The notes: a model not told the origin generated them from the letters alone. A DNA stretch of 64,000 nucleotides from Desulfohalovibrio reitneri (GCF_000711295.1 NZ_JOMJ01000003.1:385001-449000); one strand, 5' to 3'; shown: positions 47,563 through 58,101, numbered from the stretch's first letter. Translations and numbers: made by a program.

Positions 47563-47940
47563 GTGGCTCGTATCGCAGGCGTCGAACTTCCCCGGAACAA
47601 GCGGTTGGACATTGCGCTGACCTACATCTATGGCATCGGCCGCACCACGGCCCTGTCCATCTGCGACGCCACCGGCGTCGAATGGACCAAGAATACGGAT
47701 GAGCTCTCCAGCGAAGAGGTCAACACCTTGCGCCGTGAGATCGAAAACAACCACAAGGTTGAGGGCGATCTGCGCCGTGAGACGTCCCAGAACATCAAGC
47801 GACTGATGGAAATCGGTTGCTATCGCGGCCTGCGTCACCGCCGCGGACTTCCCGTGCGTGGCCAGTCCACACACGCCAACGCCCGCACCCGCAAGGGACC
47901 TCGTCCCTCCGTGGTTGGCCGCAAGAAGAAGGGCAAATAA
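47563..47940 (+). CDS. rpsM: Small ribosomal subunit protein uS13
   Basis: 125 residues with a GTG start; [29 protein letters not shown] and the basic tail [19 protein letters not shown] few residues longer than the 118-122 typical of the family. rpsK follows after 38 bases. Confidence 0.97.
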   Translation: MARIAGVELPRNKRLDIALTYIYGIGRTTALSICDATGVEWTKNTDELSSEEVNTLRREIENNHKVEGDLRRETSQNIKRLMEIGCYRGLRHRRGLPVRGQSTHANARTRKGPRPSVVGRKKKGK

Positions 47941-47978
47941 GGGAATTTCACCCCCAATCCATTCGGAGCAGGAAGATC

Positions 47979-48368
47979 ATGGCCAAACCGCGCCGCGCTA
48001 CCAAGCGTAAGGAAAAAAAGAACATACCTTCCGGCATCGCCCACGTGAAGGCGACTTTCAACAACACCATCATTACCTTCACGGACATGAAGGGGAACGT
48101 GGTCTCCTGGGCCTCGGCCGGCGGGTCCGGCTTCAAGGGGTCCCGCAAGTCCACCCCCTTCGCCGCGCAGGTTGCAGCCGAGTCTGCGGCCCGCCGCGCT
48201 CAGGAAAACGGCATGCGCACAGTGGGCATCCTGGTCAAGGGCCCCGGGTCCGGCCGCGAAGCCGCCATGCGCGCCATCAACAACGCCGGATTCAAGGTGT
48301 CCTTCATCCGCGACATCACCCCCATTCCGCATAACGGCTGCCGTCCGCCCAAGCGCCGGCGCGTCTAA
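47979..48368 (+). CDS. rpsK: Small ribosomal subunit protein uS11
   Basis: 129 residues from [16 protein letters not shown]; the open frame starting at 47817 is a shadow of rps[13 protein letters not shown]-type block [15 protein letters not shown] and the end [13 protein letters not shown] are diagnostic. Confidence 0.97.
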   Translation: MAKPRRATKRKEKKNIPSGIAHVKATFNNTIITFTDMKGNVVSWASAGGSGFKGSRKSTPFAAQVAAESAARRAQENGMRTVGILVKGPGSGREAAMRAINNAGFKVSFIRDITPIPHNGCRPPKRRRV

Positions 48369-48388
48369 GCCAAGAGGAGGACCGCGAC

Positions 48389-49015
48389 GTGGCTCGCTAC
48401 ACCGGACCTAAATGCCGCATCTGCCGCCGCGAGGCCGGCAAGCTCTTTTTGAAGGGCGACCGTTGCTACACTGACAAGTGCGCCTACGAGCGCCGTCCCT
48501 ATCCCCCGGGACAGCAGGGACGCCGCCGCTCCAAGCTGAGCGACTACGCCCTGATGCTGCGAGAGAAGCAGAAGGTGCGCCGCATGTACGGCGTGCTCGA
48601 GGACCAGTTCCGCATGTACTTCAAGGAAGCCGAACGCCGCCGCGGCGTCACCGGCGCCAACCTGCTGGCCATTCTGGAGCAGCGGCTGGACAATGTCGTC
48701 TACCGCATGGGGTTCGCCAACTCCCGCGACCAGGCCCGCCAGCTGGTCCGCCACGGCATCTTTACCGTCAATGGCCACAAGGCCAACATCCCGTCCATGC
48801 AGATCAAGCCCGGCGACGAGGTGGTTGTCAGCGAATCCTCTCGCAAGACCCCGGTCATCCAGGAGGCCCAGCAGGTCATCGCCCGCCGCGGCTGCCCCGA
48901 CTGGGTGGAGGTTGACGGCGACAACTTCAAGGGCACTGTCAAGGCCACCCCGCAGCGGGAAGACATCACCTTCCCCATCAACGAGCAGCTGATCGTCGAG
49001 CTCTACTCCAAGTAA
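48389..49015 (+). CDS. rpsD: Small ribosomal subunit protein uS4, zinc-binding type
   Basis: 208 residues with a GTG start. The N-terminus has the C+ zinc knuckle [23 protein letters not shown]; the S4 RNA-binding fold [29 protein letters not shown] follows. In E. coli S4 represses the alpha operon; the 20-base gap before it shows no obvious pseudoknot. Confidence 0.97.
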   Translation: MARYTGPKCRICRREAGKLFLKGDRCYTDKCAYERRPYPPGQQGRRRSKLSDYALMLREKQKVRRMYGVLEDQFRMYFKEAERRRGVTGANLLAILEQRLDNVVYRMGFANSRDQARQLVRHGIFTVNGHKANIPSMQIKPGDEVVVSESSRKTPVIQEAQQVIARRGCPDWVEVDGDNFKGTVKATPQREDITFPINEQLIVELYSK

Positions 49016-49024
49016 GGGGAGCGT

Positions 49025-50065
49025 ATGCTGATTCAGCAAGGCAACAAGCTCATTAATACGCGTAACTGGTCCGAGCTGGTGAAGCCGGAGCAGATCGTCA
49101 AGGACGCCAAGTCCAGCGAAACCTACGGCAAGTTCGTTTGCGAGCCGTTGGAGCGCGGTTTCGGCACCACCATCGGCAATGCCCTGCGCCGTGTGCTGCT
49201 GTCCTCTCTGCAGGGCGCGGCCATCACCTCCGCTCGTATCGAAGGGGTGCAGCACGAGTTCACCACCATCGAAGGGGTTATCGAGGACGTCACCGACATC
49301 ATCCTCAACCTCAAGCAGGTGCGCCTGGCCATGTCCACTGAAGAGCCCCAGACCCTGGTGCTCGAAGCGGACAAGAAGGGCGATGTGACCGCCGCGGCCA
49401 TCAAGGAAAACCAGAACGTCACCATCCTCAACCCCGACCAGCACATCGCCACCCTCTCCGAGGACGTGCAATTCCACGTCACCCTGGAAGTACGCATGGG
49501 CAAGGGGTACGTGCCCGCGGAGATGCACGAGGATACCGGCGACATCGGCCTGATTCCCATGGATGCCTCCTTCGCCCCGGTGAAGAAGGTGGCCTATGCC
49601 GTGGAGCAGGCCCGCGTCGGCCAGATGACCAACTATGACAAGCTCATTCTCGAGGTCTGGACCGACGGCTCCCTCTCTCCGGAGGACTCCATCGCCTACT
49701 CGGCCAAGATTCTCAAGGAACAGCTCTCCATCTTCATCAACTTCGACGAACAGACTTCCGAAGAGGACGCCTCCTCCGGGGCTTCGTCCGACGAGGAGAA
49801 CGCCAACCTCTTCAAGTCCATCGATGAACTGGAGTTGTCCGTTCGGGCTACCAACTGCCTTAAAAGCGCCAACATCCGCACTGTGGGCGAGCTGGTTCAG
49901 CGCACCGAAAACGAGATGCTCAAGACCAAGAACTTTGGCCGCAAGTCGCTTGAAGAGATCCGTCGCGTTCTGGACGAGCTGGACCTCGACTTCGGCATGA
50001 AGATCGATAACTTCGAGGAAAAGTACCAGGACTGGCTGAAGAGGAAGGAAAAGGATGAGGCATAG
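49025..50065 (+). CDS. rpoA: DNA-directed RNA polymerase subunit alpha
   Basis: 346 residues: the N-terminal dimerisation domain with [23 protein letters not shown], a flexible acidic linker ([15 protein letters not shown]) and the C-terminal DNA/activator-binding domain with [21 protein letters not shown]. The stop lies 11 bases inside rplQ, so the two are coupled. Confidence 0.98.
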   Translation: MLIQQGNKLINTRNWSELVKPEQIVKDAKSSETYGKFVCEPLERGFGTTIGNALRRVLLSSLQGAAITSARIEGVQHEFTTIEGVIEDVTDIILNLKQVRLAMSTEEPQTLVLEADKKGDVTAAAIKENQNVTILNPDQHIATLSEDVQFHVTLEVRMGKGYVPAEMHEDTGDIGLIPMDASFAPVKKVAYAVEQARVGQMTNYDKLILEVWTDGSLSPEDSIAYSAKILKEQLSIFINFDEQTSEEDASSGASSDEENANLFKSIDELELSVRATNCLKSANIRTVGELVQRTENEMLKTKNFGRKSLEEIRRVLDELDLDFGMKIDNFEEKYQDWLKRKEKDEA

Positions 50066-50633
50066 ACGAGCCGGCAAAAAATTCGGCATGAAGCCGTCGC
50101 ACCGCAAGTCCATGTTCCGCAGCATGGCGCGGTCGCTGTTGACCCACGAGCGCATCCGGACCACCGAGACCAAGGCCAAGGAGCTGCGGAGAGTGGTGGA
50201 CAACCTGGTCACTCTGGCCCTTCGCAATGACCTGCACGCCCGTCGTCAGGCCTACAAGGTGCTTGAGAACCACCAACTGGTCCAGAAGCTCTTTGACGAA
50301 ATCGGCCCCCGTTTCCAGGGCGTACCCGGCGGCTTTACCCGCGTGGTCAAGCTGGGTGATCCCCGCCGTGGCGACAACGCTCCCATGGCCGTCATCGAAC
50401 TGAGCGTACAGGCCGGTCAGGAGGCTCCCACTCCCACGCCCAAGAAGAAGGCAAAGGAAGAGTCAAAGCCTGCCGCCGCGAAAGCCGAGCCCAAGGCCGA
50501 GGAGCCCGCTTCCGAGGAGCCCGCCGCAGGAGAGACCGTCGCCGAGGCGGAGGAGGCCCCTGCCGAGGAAACCTCCACCGAAGAGGCTCCCGTCGAGGAA
50601 GCCCCGGCCGGGGAAGAGAAGAAGGCTGAATAG
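50055..50633 (+). CDS. rplQ: Large ribosomal subunit protein bL17 with long acidic tail
   Basis: 192 residues against the usual 115-130. Residues 1-120 are a normal L17 ([38 protein letters not shown]). From about 122 a low-complexity tail of some 70 residues begins, first basic ([10 protein letters not shown]) and then rich in Glu, Ala and Pro in repeats such as [10 protein letters not shown]. Frame and codon use stay regular, so the tail is coded. Its role is unknown. Last gene of the ribosomal cluster. Confidence 0.95.
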   Translation: MRHRRAGKKFGMKPSHRKSMFRSMARSLLTHERIRTTETKAKELRRVVDNLVTLALRNDLHARRQAYKVLENHQLVQKLFDEIGPRFQGVPGGFTRVVKLGDPRRGDNAPMAVIELSVQAGQEAPTPTPKKKAKEESKPAAAKAEPKAEEPASEEPAAGETVAEAEEAPAEETSTEEAPVEEAPAGEEKKAE

Positions 50634-50655
50634 TTTGTACTGATATCGGATTCCA

Positions 50656-50688
50656 GGGCGGGCCCAACCAGGGCCCGCCTTTTTTTTT
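50656..50688 (+). terminator. Rho-independent terminator of the ribosomal supercluster
   Basis: Nine-pair stem GGCGGGCCC / GGGCCCGCC, loop AACCA, then nine T. Confidence 0.95.
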
Positions 50689-50705
50689 GTCTTTTCCTAT
50701 CGATG

Positions 50706-50723
50706 GATTCGATGTATTGAATC
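50706..50723. promoter_or_regulatory. Inverted repeat just before the LysR gene
   Basis: GATTC-GATGTATT-GAATC, an 18-bp palindromic element of LysR-box size and symmetry ending four bases before the LysR start codon. It may be an autoregulatory site for the LysR-selD operon. Confidence 0.4.
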
Positions 50724-50727
50724 GGGC

Positions 50728-51621
50728 ATGGATATGCGACGCCTGGAAGCTTTCCGCATGGTCTACGAACTAGGCAGCTTCTCCCGCGCCGGGGAGCGGC
50801 TGCATCTTTCCCAGCCAACAATTAGCGCCCACATCGCCAGCCTGGAGGAAGAGCTGGGCACAAGGCTGTTTGACAGGCTGGGCCGCACCATCTCGCCCAC
50901 CCAGGCCGGGACCATTCTCCATGCTCACGCCGCCGAGGCCTTCCAGAGTCTTGAGGCGGCCAGGGCCGAGATTGCCGCTCTCACTGGAGAGGTGTCAGGC
51001 GAACTGTCCGTGGGCGCCAGCACAATCCCGGCCACCTACATCCTGCCTGCGCCGTTGGCGGGATTCGTTCGCGCTCACCCCGGGGTGCGGTTGCATATGG
51101 AGAACGGCGACAGCTCCCACGTCGCCCGAATGGTCGAGGATGGGCGGCTTGACTGCGGCGTGGTGGGCGCGGAGCCAGCGGAAAGGGATCTTTTGTCGGA
51201 TCTTCTCCTGGAGGACGAAACGGTTGTCGTGGCGGCTCATGACTTTCCCTGCGGCGAGGAGATCGACCCAGCGGATATGGCCGATCTGCCCTGGGTCATG
51301 CGGGAACGCGGTTCGGCCACCCGTTCGGCTCTTGAGGCACTGCTGGCCTCGCGGGGGCTGGATCATTCCAAATTGACCGCAACCGCCACGGTGGGGACCA
51401 CGCAAGCCATGTTGCGGCTCGTTTCCGAGGGACTGGGTGTTTCCACCACCTCGCGCGCGGTGGTGGAGCGGGACGGGCCCAGCCTCGGCGTGCGGGCCGT
51501 GTACTTGCGCGGCTTTCGCGAGCCTCGCCGTTTTTGGTTCATCCGGCATGCCAAACGGCACGCCCTGCCTGTCACGTTGGCTTTTCAGGAATATTTGCAA
51601 ACACGGATGTCCGCGCCATGA
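50728..51621 (+). CDS. LysR family regulator, probably selenium-metabolism associated
   Basis: 297 residues: N-terminal winged HTH (about 1-60; LEAFRMVYELGSFSRAGERLHLSQPTISAHIASLE) and a C-terminal type-2 periplasmic-binding-like effector domain. Its stop overlaps the selD ATG (ATGA), so the two are translationally coupled. LysR regulators paired with selD are a known group in anaerobes, annotated as selenium-metabolism-associated; coupling here supports that name. The effector is unknown. The rplQ terminator separates it from the ribosomal cluster, so it has its own promoter. Confidence 0.88.
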   Translation: MDMRRLEAFRMVYELGSFSRAGERLHLSQPTISAHIASLEEELGTRLFDRLGRTISPTQAGTILHAHAAEAFQSLEAARAEIAALTGEVSGELSVGASTIPATYILPAPLAGFVRAHPGVRLHMENGDSSHVARMVEDGRLDCGVVGAEPAERDLLSDLLLEDETVVVAAHDFPCGEEIDPADMADLPWVMRERGSATRSALEALLASRGLDHSKLTATATVGTTQAMLRLVSEGLGVSTTSRAVVERDGPSLGVRAVYLRGFREPRRFWFIRHAKRHALPVTLAFQEYLQTRMSAP

Positions 51622-52670
51622 AGAACGAGCCCTACACCCTGGTGGACAAGGTCAAGGCCGCCGGTTGAGCCGCCAAGATACCTCCGGGGGACCTGGAGGC
51701 CATCCTGGCGGAACTCGGCGTGTCGTCAGACCCGCGCCTGCTGGCCGGAGCCGAGCACAACGAGGACGCGTCCGTGGTCGCCCTGCCGGGTGGCGGCGGG
51801 CTGGTGCAGACCGTCGACTTCTTCACCCCCGTGGTCAACAACGCATACCAGTTCGGCCGCATCGCCGCGGCCAACGCCCTGTCCGACGTTTACGCCATGG
51901 GTGGAACGCCGCTTTCGGCCATGAACATCGTCTGCTTCCCCATCAAGACCGCCCCCCGCCACGTGTTGTCCGATATGCTCCGAGGCGGCCGGGACGTGAT
52001 TCTGCAAGCGGGCGCGGTGCTGGCCGGCGGGCATTCCGTGGAGGATGACGAGATTAAATACGGCCTGGCGGTTTCCGGGCTGGTCGATCCGGATTCCATG
52101 GCCACCAACGACGGCCTCCGGCCGGGCGACGCACTGGTGCTTACCAAGCCCATTGGCACCGGTGTGCTGGCCACCGGGCTCAAGGCCAATTGGGAAGGCG
52201 CCGACCGCTTCGCCGAAACGCTGCATGCGTGGTGCTCCCGGCTCAACACAGCCGGTCCGAAACTGGTTGCCGAATGCGGCGTGCGCGGCATGACCGACGT
52301 GACGGGCTTTGGCCTGGGCGGGCATCTGCTGGAGATGGCGCAGGGTTCCGGAGTGTCCGTCCTGCTGCGGGCGGGGGATGTTCCTGTGTTCGATGAAGCG
52401 CTTGAACTGGTGGGCATGGGGTTATTGCCGGCGGGCTCCCACGCCAATCGCGATTTCTGTTCCTCGGTTGTCCAGGTGGATGAGAGCGTTGATGCTCCGC
52501 TCCGGGACCTGCTCTTCGACGCCCAGACATCTGGCGGGTTGCTGTTCGGCGTCCCCTCGGACCGTCTGGCTGAAACGCGGGCCAGGATGCGGGAGTGGGG
52601 CGAGCCGTGCTGGGTGATCGGCCAGGTGGCCGAGGCCAAAAGCCTGCCCGCCGTGCTGACAATCCGCTGA
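51618..52670 (+). CDS. selD: Selenide, water dikinase (selenophosphate synthetase), selenocysteine-containing
   Basis: Makes selenophosphate from selenide and ATP for selenocysteine synthesis. The frame runs ATG at 51618 through an in-frame TGA at 51666-51668 (codon 17) to 52670, 350 residues if the TGA is read as selenocysteine. The TGA falls exactly on the catalytic Cys/Sec17 of SelD, with the essential Lys three residues later (AAG-Sec-AAK). Then come HNEDASVV, TVDFFTPVVNNAYQFGRIAAANALSDVYAMGG and DVTGFGLGGHLLEMA, all typical. A SECIS-like hairpin follows the TGA. A start at the GTG of 51720 would delete the active site. The long SelD family match leaves little doubt. Confidence 0.95.
51670..51711 (+). 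promoter_or_regulatory. Bacterial SECIS element in selD
   Basis: Lower stem CCGCCAAGAT/ATCCTGGCGG (nine pairs, one A-C mismatch), a small internal loop, upper stem CCTCC/GGAGG (51681-51685 with 51695-51699) and the apical loop GGGGGACCT. The loop starts 17 bases after the TGA with a G, as expected of bSECIS hairpins read by SelB. Confidence 0.8.
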
Positions 52671-52710
52671 AGCGGTTGCGCCGATTCAAACCGCCACGAG
52701 GCGCGCCCGG

Positions 52711-53196
52711 CTAAGCCGCTTCCGCCTCTTCCCGGACTTCCGCCGCCACGGCCAATTCTTCTGCCGAAAAGACGCGGTCGATGTCCAGCAGCAAAATGAA
52801 CTCCTCGCCCATTTTGCCCATGCCCAGGATGAAGTCCGTGCGAATGGCCGCGCCCATTTTGGGGGGCGGGTCGATGGCCTCGTCCGGAATGTCCACCACT
52901 TCGCGCACCGAGTCGGCCAGGGCCCCCAGGACCACCTGCTGCCCCTCCATGTCCACCTCCACGATGATGATGCAGGTGTTGACCGTGTCCTCGGCTGGCT
53001 CCAGCCCGAATTTGCGCCGCAGGTCCATGACCGGCACGGCGTGTCCGCGCAGGTTGATGACCCCGCGCATGAACTCCGGTGTGCGCGGAATGCGGGTGAT
53101 GTCGGTCAGTTCCAGCACCTCCCGCACGGTGGAGATGTCCAGCCCGAAGCCTTCCTGGTCCAGGGTGAAGGTGAGGTATTGTCCGCTACTATCCAT
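52711..53196 (-). CDS. cheW: CheW-like chemotaxis coupling protein
   Basis: 161 residues of a single CheW domain: YLTFTLDQEGFGLDISTVREVLE, IPRTPEFMRGVINLRGHAVPVMDLRRKFGL and the LLLDIDRVFS end. CheW couples chemoreceptors to CheA. The start MDSSGQYLTF sits behind GGAGGG; an upstream extension to 53244 is less likely. No other chemotaxis gene is in the window, so it is a stand-alone cheW. Convergent with selD. A short Glu/Ala-rich C-terminal tail is present. Confidence 0.92.
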   Translation of the reverse strand: MDSSGQYLTFTLDQEGFGLDISTVREVLELTDITRIPRTPEFMRGVINLRGHAVPVMDLRRKFGLEPAEDTVNTCIIIVEVDMEGQQVVLGALADSVREVVDIPDEAIDPPPKMGAAIRTDFILGMGKMGEEFILLLDIDRVFSAEELAVAAEVREEAEAA

Positions 53197-53318
53197 TGCG
53201 CCCTCCTCGAAAGCGGAGCGTCCGGCCGATTCGCCGCGAGTCATGGTCCGGTCCGGCCCGAATGTTTGAATTAGTATTCAGGAGGGCCGGGTGGAGCGCA
53301 ATTATTTTCCGCTTGAAT

Positions 53319-53891
53319 TCAGGCGGACAACCGGGCTGAAGCGAAGGCCCTGGCCTCGTTCCGCAGGGATTCCACGTCGTAGCCGTGGTAGATGTGCAAT
53401 CTGGCTGAGCCCATGAGCATGGCGAAGAGAATGTGGGCGGCATCGTCGCCGCAATCGGGCTTGATGGATCCATCTTCCGCTCCGCGCCGCAGTGCGTCCT
53501 CGATCAATTGCATATGCCGGTCGTGCAGCAGGCGCAAGTCGGCGTTGGGGAAGGCGTCCACGTCCAGGGTGTCAAATGCGGTGTTGCGCAGCAGCACGCG
53601 GTATTCGCCGCGGTGGTCGCGAAGAAAGTCAAAGAAGGCGTCCATGAGGCACTCCACGGTACGCAGGCCGTTGGTTCCGGCCTCGCAGGCGGAAAGGGAC
53701 TGCTTGTACAGCGAATAGAGCACCCGCCAGGTGACGATGAAGAGCAGGTTTTCCTTGTTCTTGAAGTGGTAAATGATCGTTCCGCCGGCCACACCGGCGC
53801 GTTTGGCGATTTCCGAAACGGGGGTGTGCTCGTACCCTTGTTCCGCGAAGAGGTGCTCGGCCGCCTCGACGATCTTGGAGATTTTTCCCAT
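53319..53891 (-). CDS. TetR/AcrR family transcriptional regulator
   Basis: 190 residues: HTH at about 8-52 (KIVEAAEHLFAEQGYEHTPVSEIAKRAGVAGGTIIYHFKNKENLLF) and a helical ligand/dimer domain. MGKISKIVEA is the likely start; the 22 residues before it in frame are not family-like. No efflux or enzyme gene is adjacent in operon orientation, so its target cannot be guessed; CheW lies downstream on the same strand after 120 bases. Confidence 0.88.
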   Translation of the reverse strand: MGKISKIVEAAEHLFAEQGYEHTPVSEIAKRAGVAGGTIIYHFKNKENLLFIVTWRVLYSLYKQSLSACEAGTNGLRTVECLMDAFFDFLRDHRGEYRVLLRNTAFDTLDVDAFPNADLRLLHDRHMQLIEDALRRGAEDGSIKPDCGDDAAHILFAMLMGSARLHIYHGYDVESLRNEARAFASARLSA

Positions 53892-54030
53892 GTGTGGTCC
53901 GCTGAATGGTGGTTCGATTAGTAAAGTCAGAATATTGCCAAGCACGCCCCGTGTCAACGGGCGCGGACGCGGATGGATGTTGTTTCGCCCCTTTCAAGGG
54001 CTGGGAAAAATGAACGGAGTTGTAAATAAA

Positions 54031-54058
54031 CGGGGCGGGCGGCGCCGCCGCCCGCCCC
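54031..54058 (-). terminator. Terminator downstream of the malic enzyme gene
   Basis: An eleven-pair GC stem GGGGCGGGCGG/CCGCCCGCCCC with a five-base loop. On the minus strand it is followed by GTTTATTTAC, a loose T-rich stretch. Confidence 0.7.
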
Positions 54059-54079
54059 GGGGATGGCGGTATCGCGGTG

Positions 54080-55399
<1,320 letters not shown>

Positions 55400-55558
55400 G
55401 CATCAACCTCCTTGCTGTAGCGGGGTAAAAACGGTTCGTCACGCTATATGACCCCCCCGGGGAAGTAAAGACCGCCAAAGGCCTCCCCCCCTTGCCCCGA
55501 GGCCCCTCCTGGTCCATACTCGTCGATGGGATCGGCCAAACCCTTTTTGGAGGAACAA

Positions 55559-55843
55559 ATGAGCATCCTTGCGGAAGTCTCCATTTTTCCCATGGGCACC
55601 GGCGAGAGCGTGGGCGAGGCCGTGGCCGGGGCTGTGGCCCTCATTCGCGAATCAGGCCTGGACTACAAGGTGGGGCCCATGGGCACCACCCTGGAAGGGG
55701 AGTGGGACGAGGTGATGAACGTCGTCGGCCGCTGCCATCAGGCTATGCGGTCCAAACACCCCAGGGTGTACATGACCATCAAGATCGACTCCCGCGAAGG
55801 CGGTCCCGGCCGCCTGGAGGAGAAAGTGGAGCGTGTGACCTAG
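55559..55843 (+). CDS. Thiamine-binding protein, MTH1187/YqgV family
   Basis: 94 residues: MSILAEVSIFPMGTGESVGEAVAGAV, GPMGTTLEGEWDEVMNVVGRCHQAM. This is the small ferredoxin-like fold protein that binds thiamine or HMP in characterised relatives. The ATG sits behind TTGGAGG; an upstream frame to 55526 is unlikely. The stop overlaps the thiE GTG by one base, a strong hint that it takes part in thiamine metabolism. Confidence 0.85.
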   Translation: MSILAEVSIFPMGTGESVGEAVAGAVALIRESGLDYKVGPMGTTLEGEWDEVMNVVGRCHQAMRSKHPRVYMTIKIDSREGGPGRLEEKVERVT

Positions 55844-56493
55844 TGCGGTTCGACCCACGCGTCTACCTTGTGACCGACCGTCCCCTCTGTCTGGGGCGCG
55901 ACCTCGTGGAGGTCGTCCTGGAGGCCGTGGCGGGCGGGGCCACCGTGGTTCAGCTGCGGGAGAAGGCCTCCGGCGGCCGGGAGTTCGTGGAGCTGGCCCG
56001 CCAGCTTCGGGAGCGCTTGGACCGCCGGGGCGTTCCGCTCATCATCAACGACCGCATCGACGTGGCCCTGGCCATCGGGGCCGCCGGGGTGCATGTGGGC
56101 CAGTCGGACATCCATCCGGCGGACGCCCGCGAACTGCTCGGCCCGGAGGCCATCCTTGGCCTGTCCGTAAAGAGCGTGGAGCACGCCCGGCAGGCTGCGG
56201 GGATGCCCCTGGACTACCTGGGCGTGGGCCCGATCCATCCCACCTCCACCAAGGAGGACGCTGGCGAGGCTCTGCGCGAGGAGGGGCTGGCCAGCGTGCG
56301 GGGCGTCACTTCCCTGCCGCTGGTGGCCATCGGCGGCCTGGGGCGGTTAAACGCCGCAGGAGCCGTGGAGGCCGGGGCGGACGGCGTGGCCGTGGTCTCG
56401 GCCATCTGCTCGGCCCAATCGCCGAGGCGGGCGGCCGCCGAATTGTTGGCCGAGGTGGACGCGGCCGTCGCCCGCAGGGAGGGTGGCGGGTGA
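55843..56493 (+). CDS. thiE: Thiamine-phosphate synthase
   Basis: Joins HMP-pyrophosphate and thiazole phosphate to thiamine phosphate. 216 residues with VYLVTDRPLCLGR, VVQLREK, IINDRIDVALAIGAAGVHVGQSD, GVGPIHPTSTKEDAG and PLVAIGGL. GTG start overlapping the preceding stop; the longer open frame from 55492 is a shadow. Its stop overlaps the next gene (GTGA), although that gene has no obvious link to thiamine. Confidence 0.93.
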   Translation: MRFDPRVYLVTDRPLCLGRDLVEVVLEAVAGGATVVQLREKASGGREFVELARQLRERLDRRGVPLIINDRIDVALAIGAAGVHVGQSDIHPADARELLGPEAILGLSVKSVEHARQAAGMPLDYLGVGPIHPTSTKEDAGEALREEGLASVRGVTSLPLVAIGGLGRLNAAGAVEAGADGVAVVSAICSAQSPRRAAAELLAEVDAAVARREGGG

Positions 56494-58052
56494 GAACCCT
56501 TGTGGTCAACCTGACCCGCTTCGGCGACTTGGTGCAGTCGCAGCCCACCCTGGCGGGGCTGGCCGCGCGCGGCGACCGGCTGGCCCTGGCCTGCCTGGAA
56601 AACTTCGCCCCCGCCGCGCGTCTGTTGACCGGCGTGGAGCACGTGGCTCCCTTGCCCGGAGCGAAGCTCCTGGGCGCGGGCTCGGACTGGCGGCCGCGAC
56701 TGGCCGCCCTGTGGGAGTGGGCCGAGGGGCTCAAGCGTGGCTTCGGGCCCGAACGGGTGGTCAACATCACCCCTTCCGTGTCGGGCCGTTTGCTGGCCCG
56801 TCTTTTTCCGGAAGCCGAGCAGGTGGGCCTGAGCCTGGACGAGTTCGGCTTCAGCCTGGACCAGAGCCCGTGGGCCGCCTTTTTGCAGACTTCGGCCACC
56901 CACCGGGGGGCATCGCCGTTCAACGTGTCGGACCTGTTTCGCCGCGTGGCCGGGCTGGACGCGTCCGAGGTCGGCTCCACCCGCCTGCGCCAGCCGGACC
57001 CCGGCGACAGGGCCCGGGTGGCGGAGATGCTGGCCTCCGGCCCGGCGGACAGGTCAGGCTGGCTGGCGGTGCAGCTCGGCGCCAGCGAGGAGAGGCGGCG
57101 CTGGCCAGTGGCCTCCTTCGCCCGGCTGGCCGAGACCATGTGGACCGAGCGCGGCCTGGCGCCCCTGGTCCTGGGCGGACCGGGCGAGGAGGGGCTGGCG
57201 GAGCGGTTCCAGGCGGAGTGCGGAGCGCCGGGACTTTCCCTGGCCGGACGCACCTCCCTGCCGCAACTGGCCGCGGCGCTGGGCGAAAGCGACCTGCTCG
57301 CGACCAACGACACCGGCACCATGCACCTGGCCGCGGCCGTGGGCACCCCGCTGGCGGCCATCTTCCTGTGCACGGCCCAGCCGTGGGACACCGGCCCCTT
57401 CCTGGAGGGAAGCCTCTGCCTGGAGCCGGACATGGACTGCCACCCCTGCGCCTTCGGCCGGGCATGCCAGCGCGGCGAGGCCTGTCGGCGGGCCGTGCGG
57501 CCGGAGACCGTGACCCGGCTTAGCCTCGGACTGCTGGACGGCGACCCGTCGGGCAGGGCGGCCGAAGGGGTCCGCGTCTGGCGCACCGTGCGCGACAAGG
57601 CCGGCTATTTGGGGCTTGAGCGGCTGGGTGGCGCGCCGCAGGATGACCGCCACGCCTGGGTGCTCATCCAGCGGGCGGTTTACGGACGGTTCCTTGACGG
57701 GTTGGACCCGCTGCCGCTGCCGAATCTGCCCCGGCTTTCCCCGGAGGCCGAGGCGGAGACCGCCAAGGTGCTGCGTGAGGCCGGAGACGTATGTCTGCTG
57801 CTCACCCGGCAGGGGCAGGTGCTGCTGCGCGACCCCGTACCGGCGCTGAAGACCAAGTTCCTGGCCTACTGGCAGCGGCTCGTGGGGCTTCTGCGCGAGG
57901 ACCGCCGCCTCTCTCCCCTGGGACGGCTTCTCACGGCACGGGGCGAGGAGTGCGGTGGCGACCTGACCTCCTTCCTGGAGGTCGTGGTCCATCATCAACG
58001 GGCTGTGGAAGCCTTTTCCCGGGCAGTGGGCCTGGCGCCCGCCGAGGCCTGA
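56490..58052 (+). CDS. Glycosyltransferase family 9 (heptosyltransferase-like) with C-terminal extension
   Basis: 520 residues; the first 345 are a GT9/ADP-heptose transferase fold: RTLVVNLTRFGDLVQSQPTL at the N-terminus, the second Rossmann half with LPQLAAALGESDLLATNDTGTMHLAAAVGTPLAAIF. A cysteine group CHPCAFGRACQRGEAC follows near residue 315. The last 150 residues or so have no motif I recognise. GT9 enzymes build lipopolysaccharide core or modify other surfaces; the acceptor here is unknown. GTG start overlaps thiE. A terminator follows. Confidence 0.85.
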   Translation: MRTLVVNLTRFGDLVQSQPTLAGLAARGDRLALACLENFAPAARLLTGVEHVAPLPGAKLLGAGSDWRPRLAALWEWAEGLKRGFGPERVVNITPSVSGRLLARLFPEAEQVGLSLDEFGFSLDQSPWAAFLQTSATHRGASPFNVSDLFRRVAGLDASEVGSTRLRQPDPGDRARVAEMLASGPADRSGWLAVQLGASEERRRWPVASFARLAETMWTERGLAPLVLGGPGEEGLAERFQAECGAPGLSLAGRTSLPQLAAALGESDLLATNDTGTMHLAAAVGTPLAAIFLCTAQPWDTGPFLEGSLCLEPDMDCHPCAFGRACQRGEACRRAVRPETVTRLSLGLLDGDPSGRAAEGVRVWRTVRDKAGYLGLERLGGAPQDDRHAWVLIQRAVYGRFLDGLDPLPLPNLPRLSPEAEAETAKVLREAGDVCLLLTRQGQVLLRDPVPALKTKFLAYWQRLVGLLREDRRLSPLGRLLTARGEECGGDLTSFLEVVVHHQRAVEAFSRAVGLAPAEA

Positions 58053-58101
58053 TCCCCTTCCCCTCGCCGAGAGAGGGGCCCTCCCTTTTCCGCTTCCATT
58101 C

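Noticed and set aside
51666-51668. selD as a pseudogene interrupted by a stop codon
   Set aside because: The TGA is at the known Cys/Sec position, both sides are conserved and a SECIS-like hairpin follows.
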